Shown in pieces: positions 9,901 through 17,383 of a DNA stretch of 64,000 bases. Position 1 is the stretch's first letter. Every line of letters begins with the position of its first letter. The notes beneath the pieces were generated by a model that did not search any database, had not been told where the DNA came from, and saw only the letters and a list, made by a program, of their open reading frames with translations. This DNA comes from Halolamina pelagica (GTDB taxonomy: Archaea > Halobacteriota > Halobacteria > Halobacteriales > Haloferacaceae). Location: NCBI RefSeq assembly GCF_001307315.1, contig NZ_LGUC01000001.1:2108001-2172000 (forward strand), read 5' to 3'. A program made the translations under genes and the position numbers.

Positions 9901-10886
9901 TGGTAGTCCTCCTGGTACCGTCGAGCGATTACGTCACTCAGTACGTTCATGCCGAGGGTGATTACGAACAGCACCAGCCCCACCGCGAACAGGCTGCGGT
10001 AGGCCAGCCCGCCGCCGGTCACGTCGCCGGTCAGGAGCTGGATCATCGCCGCCGTCATCGTCATCCCCGGTTCGAGGTAGGAGTCGGGGTCGAACAGCGA
10101 GAGGTAGGAGGCGAGACTCGTCGGGTCGAAGCTGCGGGCCAGCGAGCCGCCGGCCAGGGTCACCGCCATCGTCTCGCCGATCGCCCGCGAGAGCGCGAGG
10201 ATGAACGACGAGAAGATGCCCGAGGCCGCCGCGGGGACGACGATCCCCGTCGACACGTCGTACTTGGTCGCCCCCATCCCGTAGCCGGCCTGTCGGAGGT
10301 CGTCGGGCACCGCCTGCATCGCGTCCTCGCTGACGGACGCGACCATCGGGAGGATCATGATGCCGACGACGATACAGGCCGACGCGACGTTGAACAGCCC
10401 GTCGACGCCGAACAGCGTGTCGAGCACGGGCGTGATGTACGCCACCGCGAAGATGCCGTAGATGATCGACGGCACCCCGGCCAGGATCTCCAGGGCGGGC
10501 TTGAGGTACGACCGCGCCCGCTCGCTCGCGTACTCGCTGAGGTAGAGCGCGGTCGCGACGCCCAGCGGGATGGCGATCAGGCCGGAGCCGATCGTCACCA
10601 TCAGCGTCACCGCGACCAGGGGCATGACCCCCAGGTTCGGGCCCTGGAGCCCCCACTCGCTCCCGGTGAAGAACTCCGTCAGCGTCGCCGTCGGGCCGTC
10701 GATGCCCAACAGCGGCGCGGAGATCGTGAAGAACTTCGCAGCCTCGTACACGAGGAGGCCGATGATACTCAACGTCGTCGCGACCGAGAGCGCCGCACAC
10801 CCGAAGAAGAACGCTTTCGCGAGCAGTTCCCGCGAGGAGTTCTGCGTCCGGCGGGTGAGCCCATCAGTCGCTCCGTCCCCGCTCAT
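9897..10886 (-). CDS. pstC: PstC, phosphate ABC transporter permease
   Basis: A 329-residue inner-membrane permease of the Pst complex, with about six helices. It has the EYASERARSYLKPALEILAGVPS loop (quoted only in part in the family) and the permease signature DLRQAGYGMGATKYDV. It pairs with PstA to form the channel. The start lies 63 bases after the pstS stop. Confidence 0.95.
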   Translation of the reverse strand: MSGDGATDGLTRRTQNSSRELLAKAFFFGCAALSVATTLSIIGLLVYEAAKFFTISAPLLGIDGPTATLTEFFTGSEWGLQGPNLGVMPLVAVTLMVTIGSGLIAIPLGVATALYLSEYASERARSYLKPALEILAGVPSIIYGIFAVAYITPVLDTLFGVDGLFNVASACIVVGIMILPMVASVSEDAMQAVPDDLRQAGYGMGATKYDVSTGIVVPAAASGIFSSFILALSRAIGETMAVTLAGGSLARSFDPTSLASYLSLFDPDSYLEPGMTMTAAMIQLLTGDVTGGGLAYRSLFAVGLVLFVITLGMNVLSDVIARRYQEDYQ

Positions 10887-10949
10887 AACGTATTCCTCAT
10901 CGGTGCTTCGTCGAAAAAGCGCTTCGTTGTGTGGCTCACGACTCGGTAG

Positions 10950-11954
10950 CTACTCCGAGGCGGCCTCGATAGCCGAGTCGAGCCGGTCGAGCATCTCGTC
11001 GCGTTCGTCCTCCGTGTTCGGGACGTAGCCGACTTCGTCGGCGACGATCGACTCGCTGGTGCTGTTCTCGAGCCAGAAGCGAGCGAACTCGGCGACGTGC
11101 TCCTCGGCCAGCGCCGACTGCGCGGGGTAGGTGAACAGCGGCCGGGAGAGCGGCTGGTACTCGCCGCTGCTGGCGGTGTCAAGCGTCGGCTTCACGCAGC
11201 CGTCGCCGTTGTCGATCCCGAGTGCGGTCACGCGGTCGGTGTTCTCGGAGTAGTAGGCGAAGCCCATGTAGCCGATCGCGTACTCGCTGTTGGCGACGCC
11301 GTTGATGATCTGGTTGTCCTGCTCGGTCGACTGGTAGTCCGTCCGGTGGCTCCCTTCCTCGCCGATGACCTCCTCGATGAAGTAGTCGAACGTCCCGGAG
11401 GCGTCGGTCGGGCCGTAGAGCTGGATCTCCTCGTCCGGCCAGTCGCTGTTCACGTCGCTCCAGGTTGTCGGCTTGTCCTCGGCCGACCAGACCTCCGCGA
11501 GCTGCTCGACGGTGAGACACTCCTTGCCCTCCTCGCCGAACCAGTCGGCGTCGTTGTTGACGACGACGGTGAGCGCGTCGGTGGCGACTTTCAGCTCCAC
11601 CGGCGTCACGTCGTTGTCCGAACACTGCCCCTCCTCGACGCCCTTGATGGGGCGGGAGGCGTTGTTGAAGTCGGTGTCGCCGGTACAGAAGTAGTTCGTG
11701 AACCCGCCACCGCTCCCCGTGGAGTTGACCGAGATGTCGACGTTGGGGTGCATCTCCTCGGCCGTGAAGTCCTCGCGCATCGCGACCGCCAGCGGGAACA
11801 CCGTCGAACTCCCCGAGATGTTGATGTCGCCCGAGAGCCCACCGTCGGTCTCGGTGCCCGTGTTACTCGTACAGCCGGCTGCCGCGACTGCCCCGGTCGC
11901 GGCGGCGCTAGCCAGGAACGTTCGTCGGGAAACGCCGTCGGTCTGTTTTGCCAT
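10950..11954 (-). CDS. pstS: PstS, phosphate-binding lipoprotein
   Basis: A 334-residue substrate-binding protein and the first gene of the pst operon. The signal has a twin-arginine motif (SRRTFLASAAATG) and a lipobox ending AAAGC, so it is Tat-exported and lipid-anchored. Mature features include INISGSSTVFPLAVAM and NSTGSGGG, the phosphate-binding loops of PstS. An ATG at 11952-11954 is preferred over the GTG one codon upstream. Confidence 0.94.
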   Translation of the reverse strand: MAKQTDGVSRRTFLASAAATGAVAAAGCTSNTGTETDGGLSGDINISGSSTVFPLAVAMREDFTAEEMHPNVDISVNSTGSGGGFTNYFCTGDTDFNNASRPIKGVEEGQCSDNDVTPVELKVATDALTVVVNNDADWFGEEGKECLTVEQLAEVWSAEDKPTTWSDVNSDWPDEEIQLYGPTDASGTFDYFIEEVIGEEGSHRTDYQSTEQDNQIINGVANSEYAIGYMGFAYYSENTDRVTALGIDNGDGCVKPTLDTASSGEYQPLSRPLFTYPAQSALAEEHVAEFARFWLENSTSESIVADEVGYVPNTEDERDEMLDRLDSAIEAASE

Positions 11955-12000
11955 CACTACACGCCAGCACCCTCGACGGTAAATACACTACTATGAAATC

Positions 12001-12012
12001 TATATAGCCGAA
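12001..12012. promoter_or_regulatory. TATATAGCCGAA element, copy 1 (pstS promoter side)
   Basis: TATATAGCCGAA lies 47 bases upstream of the pstS start. Read on the minus strand its TATATA would be the pstS TATA box. An exact second copy lies at 12179-12190 in front of the divergent regulator gene. The two copies have the same orientation on the DNA and therefore opposite orientation relative to transcription. Confidence 0.5.
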
Positions 12013-12178
12013 CGTTTGTAAAAGATACCCATACCTCATTCTCCCTAACGCGACACGCTACCCGCCACCCTTGTTCGATTCGCCGGGCGAATCCTCTCCA
12101 ATAGCGTCTACCAAACTGTCGCTATCCGCGAACGTCCGTCCCGGGTCGTTCCGTTCGTACGGCGCCGTCGTATCGAAG

Positions 12179-12190
12179 TATATAGCCGAA
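12179..12190. promoter_or_regulatory. TATATAGCCGAA element, copy 2 (AbrB-PhoU gene promoter)
   Basis: The second exact copy of the 12-mer lies 40-51 bases before the ATG at 12230, which is the right distance for a TATA box with a short leader. The shared element suggests common control of both divergent transcripts, possibly by phosphate. Confidence 0.5.
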
Positions 12191-12229
12191 AGGAATGTTT
12201 AAGACCAGCGGGACGTCTACGTACCGTCG

Positions 12230-13229
12230 ATGGTTGAGACCCGGAAGGTGCAGGTCACCGGCGGTTCGACGTTCACTGTTTCGATTCCCAAAGACTGGGC
12301 CACCGGGAACGAGGTCGAAGCGGGGACGCGTGTCGAGTTCCACCCGGAGGGCGACTCACTCATACTCACGCCAGTCAGCGACGAGGGGCGCACGGAAGGG
12401 AGCCTCGAGGTGGCGGGGCTGGAGGGCGAAGAGCTCCGCCGGGCGGTGATGACGATGTACGTCTCGGGGTTCGACGTCATCTCGCTCGAAGCCGACCGGA
12501 TCACGACCGATCAGCGCCGCTGCATCCGGCAGGCGACCCAGAGCCTCGTGGGGCTGGAGGTGCTCGAGGAGACGAGCGACCGCGTGGTCGTGCGGGACCT
12601 GCTCGACTCCTCGGAGCTGTCCATCCACAACGCCGTCGACCGGATGCGCCTCATCGCGTCGTCGATGCTCGAGGACGCCGTCGAGGCGCTGGCGGAGGAC
12701 GACGCGGATCTCGCGCGGGACGTGATCCAGCGCGACGACGACGTCGACCGGCTCTACATGGTCGTCTCCCGGATCTTCCGGGCGACGCTGCGCAGCCCGA
12801 CCGCCGCCGAAGAGCTCGGGCTCCCCGCGAGACCTGCTTCGACTACCACTCGAGCGCCCGGCAGTTGGAGCGGGTCGCCGACCACGCGACCAAGATCGCC
12901 CACCTCTCGCTGGAGCTCGAGGGGACGCCGCCGGCGGAAGTGACCGAGTCGCTCCGAGCGCTCCAGTCGGCGGCGGCAGCCGTCATCGAGGACGCGATGG
13001 CCGCACTGGTCGCCGAGGAGAACGACGAGGCCATCCGGCTGGCCAACGGCGCCCGCGAGCGTGTCCAAGAGATCGACGGCAACGCCCGCGAGATCGACGC
13101 GCTCCTGCGGGACCTCGACCCCGCGCGGGCACAGCTGCTCGGGCTCATCGTCGACTCGCTCTCCCGCTCGGCCGACTACGGGGGAACGTCGCCGAGACCG
13201 CGCTGCAGAAGGCGGCGCCGACGCCCTGA
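12230..13229 (+). CDS. AbrB-like DNA-binding domain fused to PhoU repeats, phosphate uptake regulator (two apparent single-base deletions)
   Basis: The repaired product is 333 residues. Residues 1-45 (MVETRKVQVTGGSTFTVSIP...) are a SpoVT/AbrB swapped-hairpin DNA-binding domain. The rest forms PhoU-type helical repeats (SIHNAVDRMRLIASSMLEDA; RQLERVADHATKIAHLSLEL). The frame breaks at C4 12823-12826 (GLP|RETCFDYHSSAR) and at G5 13180-13184 (ADYG|GNVAETALQK); one added C and one added G restore it and give a natural TGA end. It is divergent from pstS, so probably a transcriptional regulator of the pst operon, unlike the classical PhoU at 6682-7353. Confidence 0.88.
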
Positions 13230-13390
13230 TCGGGAGATACGGCGTCGAACCGACTGACGGCGGACAGCGCCGGCGGAACAGCGCGGCTCCGGTGGTGCCG
13301 ACCGGGCCAGCACGGCGGTTCTTACTGCGGAAATAGCTCACTCCACGACAACGTCGAATGCCCGTCCGCTTGACCGGTGGCGAAGCCGCC

Positions 13391-14146
13391 CTACGTGTCG
13401 GTGCCGGAGTCGTCGGTGTCAGTGTCGGTGTCGTCCCCGCCGTCTGGCGGTTCCGGAGTCGATTGGTCGGTGGCAGGCTCGTTGCCGGGCGTTGCCGTCT
13501 CGGTACCGGTTTGGTTGTCAGGCGTTGCAGTGGCAGATTCGTTACCGGGTATCGGCGTCGGAGTGGCGGTTTGGTTATCGGGCGTAGGCGTCGCAGTGGC
13601 AGTTTGGTTGTTTGGTGTGGGCGTTGCAGTGGCAGTTTGGTTGTTTGGTGTGGGCGTTGCAGTGGCAGTTTGATTTTCCGGCGTTGGCGTCTCGGTAACA
13701 GTTTCGTTGCCGCTTGCCGTCTCGTTGGCAGTGGCGCTTTCGTTGCCCGACGTGGGCGTTTCGGCAACCGTTTCGTTAGCGCCGGCGGGTGTTTCGGTGA
13801 CAGTCGCGTTGCCGCTCGCCGTCTCGTTCGCACTGGCAGTTCCGTTACCGGGTGTCGGCGTCGCAGTGGTGCTTTCGTTGCCGGGCGTCGGCGTCGCGGT
13901 GACGGTCATGTTGCCGTCGACGGTCTCGTTCCCGGACTCGTTCCGCTCGCCCGCGATCGGCGGCGATAGCTCCCCGCCGAGTGCCGTGACGCCGGGTTCA
14001 GGGACCGCAGTCGGGGGGTCCCCGCTGGCGACCAGCGGCGCCGACGCCGTCTCGCTGTCGGACAGTAGGGCGACGGTCACCCCGCCGGTCAGCGCCGCGA
14101 CGGTGACGAACACCGCCACGAACACGACGACAGCGTTACTCCGCAT
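13391..14146 (-). CDS. Mucin-like, N-glycosylation-dense exported protein
   Basis: A 251-residue protein with an N-terminal hydrophobic segment (residues 5-28) and an almost wholly Thr/Pro/Asn/Gly/Glu mature part ending in an Asp-rich tail. I count 17 N-X-S/T sequons, mostly in repeats of the type NQTATATPTP. Haloarchaea N-glycosylate surface proteins at such sites, so this is probably a stiff, sugar-coated stalk or spacer. The ATG overlaps the end of the signal peptidase gene by 11 bases, so the two are co-translated. I know no family name for it. Confidence 0.75.
   Translation of the reverse strand: MRSNAVVVFVAVFVTVAALTGGVTVALLSDSETASAPLVASGDPPTAVPEPGVTALGGELSPPIAGERNESGNETVDGNMTVTATPTPGNESTTATPTPGNGTASANETASGNATVTETPAGANETVAETPTSGNESATANETASGNETVTETPTPENQTATATPTPNNQTATATPTPNNQTATATPTPDNQTATPTPIPGNESATATPDNQTGTETATPGNEPATDQSTPEPPDGGDDTDTDTDDSGTDT
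13607..13672 (-). repeat. 33-bp perfect tandem repeat (two copies) in the mucin-like gene
   Basis: Two identical 33-base units at 13607-13639 and 13640-13672 encode NNQTATATPTP. Degenerate units lie on both sides. The pattern indicates expansion and contraction by slippage. Confidence 0.85.
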
Positions 14147-15167
14147 CGTGCATCTCCTCCTGCGGGACGCCCGCCGGTGGTGTGTTCCCGGCGGCCGACG
14201 GTGCGTGGCGGACCGGCGGCTCGACCGTGATTGCGCGACCGTTCGCTGCGGGGCTGGCCGGACTGTCGACGGGGGCGCCGTCGGTCGCGGTCTGGACGCC
14301 GACCGGGGCGCCCGTCGGCTCCCCGCTTACGCCCGTGGCTTCGTCGGCCGTGGGGGTCGGGTCGTCGGCGGTAACCCGGAGGTAGCCGAGGAACGCCAGA
14401 CAGACCAGCGCCCCGGAGAGCACGGACATCGTCTCCGCGCGGGGGGCGCCGAAGCTGTCGAACTGCCAGTACGCGTTCCAGGCCGCGTACGTCGTCAGCC
14501 CCGCCGCGAGCAGCATCGACGCCGTCATGTCCCGGCTCGTGACGCCGCCGGTGCCGGCGAGCGCCTCAGCCTCGCGGAGTCGGTCCGCCGCGGCGTCGTA
14601 GTACGCTTCGGCGGCCTGTACCGGGTCGTAGATCGCCGGTAGCTCGGCGTCCACTGCGGCATCCTCGCGGCGGCCGACGACGGCGCTGTAGCCGACGTCG
14701 AGCACCAGCAGCGCGAACGGGACGACGACCAGCGCGACGAAGCCGTACTGGCTGTTCGCGGCCGTCATCACGCTGCCGACGTAGGGGATCGAGAACGTCA
14801 CGACGCCGATCACTTGATCGGCCCCGACGAGGCCGACGTCGGGGTCCTCGTTGGCGTCGCCCTGCGTGCGGAACAGCAGGTCGCCGTCACGCTCGACGAT
14901 CTCGATCACCCGGTGGGTCGTCGGCACGTCACCGCCACGGTCGAACGTGACCACGTCGCCCACGCCGATGCTCGCCGTCGGGACGGCGCTAACGAACACT
15001 ACGGCGCCCGGGTCGATGGCCGGGCGCATACTCCCGGTGAGCACGATGTAGCTCTCGTCGGCGCCGACTACGCCCGGCACAGTGTAGGCCGCAAACGGCG
15101 CGACCAGGAGCAGCAGGACGAGCAGCCCGACGACGTGCCGGGGCGAGATGGCGTCCAGACGGCTCAT
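14136..15167 (-). CDS. Signal peptidase I of the SipW/Sec11 (archaeal/ER) type
   Basis: A 343-residue membrane protease. An N-terminal helix (residues 11-30) precedes the catalytic Ser46 in VLTGSMRPAI. The general base is His85 in TTHRVIEI, not Lys, as in Sec11, archaeal and Bacillus SipW enzymes. Conserved Asp follow in QGDANEDPD (103-110). Beyond the protease (about residue 145) come three more hydrophobic segments and a Pro/Thr-rich tail, an unusual extension. The gene follows a SipW-type substrate gene with an ATGA overlap and a strong Shine-Dalgarno sequence. The context makes it the dedicated processing enzyme of the TasA-like proteins upstream. Confidence 0.9.
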   Translation of the reverse strand: MSRLDAISPRHVVGLLVLLLLVAPFAAYTVPGVVGADESYIVLTGSMRPAIDPGAVVFVSAVPTASIGVGDVVTFDRGGDVPTTHRVIEIVERDGDLLFRTQGDANEDPDVGLVGADQVIGVVTFSIPYVGSVMTAANSQYGFVALVVVPFALLVLDVGYSAVVGRREDAAVDAELPAIYDPVQAAEAYYDAAADRLREAEALAGTGGVTSRDMTASMLLAAGLTTYAAWNAYWQFDSFGAPRAETMSVLSGALVCLAFLGYLRVTADDPTPTADEATGVSGEPTGAPVGVQTATDGAPVDSPASPAANGRAITVEPPVRHAPSAAGNTPPAGVPQEEMHDAE

Positions 15168-16306
15168 TCGTCACCTCCGTTCCCGGCGGCGTTCCCTTCG
15201 GGGGTAGCCTCACCAGGTCCGTTGCGTTGGTCGCTGTCGGTCCCCTCGGGGGTGCCGCGCTCGTCGACGCGTGGTTCGGAGACGAGATCCGCCGGGCAGT
15301 CGCCGTCGACGGCCGGGCGGCAGACGCCGACGGTGACGTGGCTGATGGCGTAGCGGTCCGTACCGACCACGGCCAGCGCGGCGTCGTCCTCGTAGCGGAA
15401 CACATCGGCGTCAGCCTCCGGCCCACGGCCGGCCTTGACGATGACTTGACAGGGGTTGACGACTGTCGTCGGGTCGTCGACGAGGACGACACGGAAGCGC
15501 GCGGCGATCGGTTCGCCGTCGTCGTTTGTCACCACGTCAGTCACCGAAAGGCGGTGCTCGGTCGTGCCCTCGGTGAAGTCGTAAAGGCCCGGGACGAGCG
15601 TGTCGCCTTCGATCTCGTACTTCCCGACCAGCGGACAGCACGTGCACTCGGTAACGGCTGCGCAGTCTGCGCCGCCAAGCGGGACGGCGAACGCGGGCGG
15701 CCGCTGGCTCGGGTCGACGCGGCGGCACTGCACGGCCGCGCCTTCGATGAGCAGGCGCGTGGCCTCCGAGCCGACGTACGTGGGCGAGAGTTCGTACGCG
15801 AGTTCGAGGCGGGCGGTCGTCCCTGGGGAGACGCAGCCCTGCTCGCCCGCCAGGACGGCGGCGCCGGTGGCGTCGAGCGGGACGCCGTCGCCGAGCGCGT
15901 CGAGCAGCCCCGCGAGGTCGCCGTCGTACAGCGTCGCCGCCCGTCCGTCCACTCGCGAGAGCGTCACAGCGAGCTGGTCGCCCAGCCCGCTCGTGGCACC
16001 ACAGCCGACGCGGAGCCAGAGGTACGCGGGGTTGACCGACGCCTCGTCCGGCACGTCGAACGCGAACGCCACGGTGCCTGCGTCCCCCGCGTCGAGCGCG
16101 GGGAACGGCAGTTCGATCGGGCCGCCGACGGCGTCCGTCGGGCCCGTTCCGGTATCGACACGGAGCTCGACTCGGCCACCCTCGACGCTTCCGGCGAGAG
16201 TTTCCCGGTCGGTCAGCAACGCCGCGGTACCGACGCCCGAGAGCGTGCCGGCCGCCCCGGCGGCGGTGATGCCCGCAAGCAGCTGCCGGCGGGTCACGGG
16301 GGTCAC
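15164..16306 (-). CDS. SipW-type exported protein, TasA/camelysin-like, Cys-rich
   Basis: A 380-residue protein starting at GTG 16304-16306 (VTPVTRRQLLAGITAAGAAG), chosen because GGAGGTG lies four bases upstream. The twin-arginine RR (residues 6-7) is followed by the SipW-cognate pattern TAALLTDRETLAGS (27-40) and the early strand VEGGRVELRVD. The middle resembles its neighbours (ALDAGDAGTVAFAFDVPDEA). A Cys cluster ADCAAVTECTCCPLVG (about residues 230-245) may form disulfides or bind metal. The tail is Gly/Glu-rich. It overlaps the previous gene (GTGA) and the signal peptidase gene (ATGA). Its role as a surface or matrix subunit is inferred from family and context. Confidence 0.72.
   Translation of the reverse strand: MTPVTRRQLLAGITAAGAAGTLSGVGTAALLTDRETLAGSVEGGRVELRVDTGTGPTDAVGGPIELPFPALDAGDAGTVAFAFDVPDEASVNPAYLWLRVGCGATSGLGDQLAVTLSRVDGRAATLYDGDLAGLLDALGDGVPLDATGAAVLAGEQGCVSPGTTARLELAYELSPTYVGSEATRLLIEGAAVQCRRVDPSQRPPAFAVPLGGADCAAVTECTCCPLVGKYEIEGDTLVPGLYDFTEGTTEHRLSVTDVVTNDDGEPIAARFRVVLVDDPTTVVNPCQVIVKAGRGPEADADVFRYEDDAALAVVGTDRYAISHVTVGVCRPAVDGDCPADLVSEPRVDERGTPEGTDSDQRNGPGEATPEGNAAGNGGDE
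15171..15178 (-). promoter_or_regulatory. Ribosome binding site of the signal peptidase gene
   Basis: GGAGGTGA (minus strand) lies three bases before the ATG at 15165-15167, inside the end of the preceding gene. It supports this start and separate initiation within the operon. Many haloarchaeal genes lack such a site. Confidence 0.7.
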
Positions 16307-17108
16307 GCCCCACCTCCGTGAAGGGGTTGGCGTCGTCGCCACACGCCGTGGCGACGAACTCCAGATCGAACGAGAGCGCGTCGCTCTGGATCAGGTTGCC
16401 GGCGGACTCCGGGATGGCCCACTGGAAGCCGACACAGCGGTTCCCGCCGGCCGGGAGCGCGTCGGGACAGCTCTCGCCGCCGTCGAACGGCAGGCGGACG
16501 CCGTCGCCGAAGTCGTCGGTGACCGCCCCGAACGTCCCGGCGGCCGCGGTGTCCGCGGCGGTGACCAACTGCGGTTCGAAGAGGCCGCGCTCCCCGTCGC
16601 AGGCGCCGAAGACGACGCCGTTGTCGAGCCAATACGCTACCTCGGTGAGGCTGTCGAGTTCGCCGTCGCCGTCCGTGTCGGCGCCCTCCGCGAGCAGTTC
16701 GGGCTCGGTCTGGCCGTTCTCGGCGTCGACGGTTATCCGCGGGCGAATCCAGACGTTCAGGTCGGCGTCGACGGCCTGGAGACCGACGACCAGCGTGCCG
16801 CTGTCGCCGGGGAGCACGTCGTCGAGCGAGACCACCGCGCTGGGCGCCTCGTCGACGTACGTCGGTGCGGTTTCGGGGGCGAGCGTGTCCACGGCGTCGG
16901 CGTCGACGCCGCCGCTGCCCTCGATCGGTTCGCCGTTGTAGCGTTCGTACCAGGAGACGCGGAGCGAGCCGCTCCCGGCGGTTGACTGTGCGAGCGTGTA
17001 CCGCGAGAACGGCGGTCGCCTGCCGGCGACGAGCCTCGGCCCGGCGACCGTGCCGAGGCCAACGCCCCCGAGCGCCGTCAGAACGCCCCGTCGTGTGAGA
17101 TAAGTCAT
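16303..17108 (-). CDS. TasA/camelysin-like exported protein without vWA domain (one apparent single-base deletion)
   Basis: The repaired product is 268 residues with a twin-arginine start (MTYLTRRGVLTALGGVGLG). It aligns with the two vWA proteins upstream. The shared blocks are VVSLDDVLPGDSGTLVV (TasA-type LxPGD block), DAENGQTEPE, a short Cys loop, then CVGFQWAIPESAGNLIQSD and SFDLEFVATAC near the end. It lacks the vWA domain between those blocks and the usual YFSDTE motif. At C4 16308-16311 a missing base abolishes the stop; with it restored, the gene ends ...ANPFTEVGA and its TGA overlaps the next GTG start. Confidence 0.72.
16311..16317 (-). promoter_or_regulatory. Ribosome binding site fixing the start of the 16306 gene
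   Basis: GGAGGTG on the minus strand lies four bases before GTG 16304-16306. It argues against the longer frame starting at 16342, which lacks a site and runs inside the upstream gene. Confidence 0.65.
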
Positions 17109-17360
17109 GGTGGTGTGCCGCGTCCGCCGTCGCGGGCGCGTTGATAGTCTACTGGGCCTGTGGAAGCGTTAGTACGAGCAGCCACCCACGGAGTACGGTG
17201 GCCGGTGTCGGTCAGTACGGCCCGCGCCACTCGGGGGTACGGTCACCCTGCCGGTGTCGGCGTGGCGGGATCGCCGGCCGTCAGTGTGCAACACCCCAGG
17301 GTCTCGTCGTCGGTTCTGAGAGCGCCGATAGCGTCCCGACGGGTCGCCGGGGCGTCAGCA

Positions 17361-17383
17361 GGGGAAAGTGAGAAAAAAGAGAG
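17361..17383 (-). terminator. U-tract terminator after the second vWA gene
   Basis: On the minus strand a T6 tract (17373-17378) within CTCTTTTTTCTC follows six bases after the stop at 17384-17386. It suggests that the vWA gene ends its transcript here and that the 17108-13391 genes have their own promoter in 17109-17360. Confidence 0.5.

Noticed and set aside
13573-13677. CRISPR-like array
   Set aside because: The repeats are contiguous without spacers and encode an in-frame 11-residue protein repeat.
15537-17108. 523-residue fused TasA-like protein
   Set aside because: The frame runs on into the next gene only because a base is missing at 16308-16311; beyond it the translation becomes Arg-rich nonsense.
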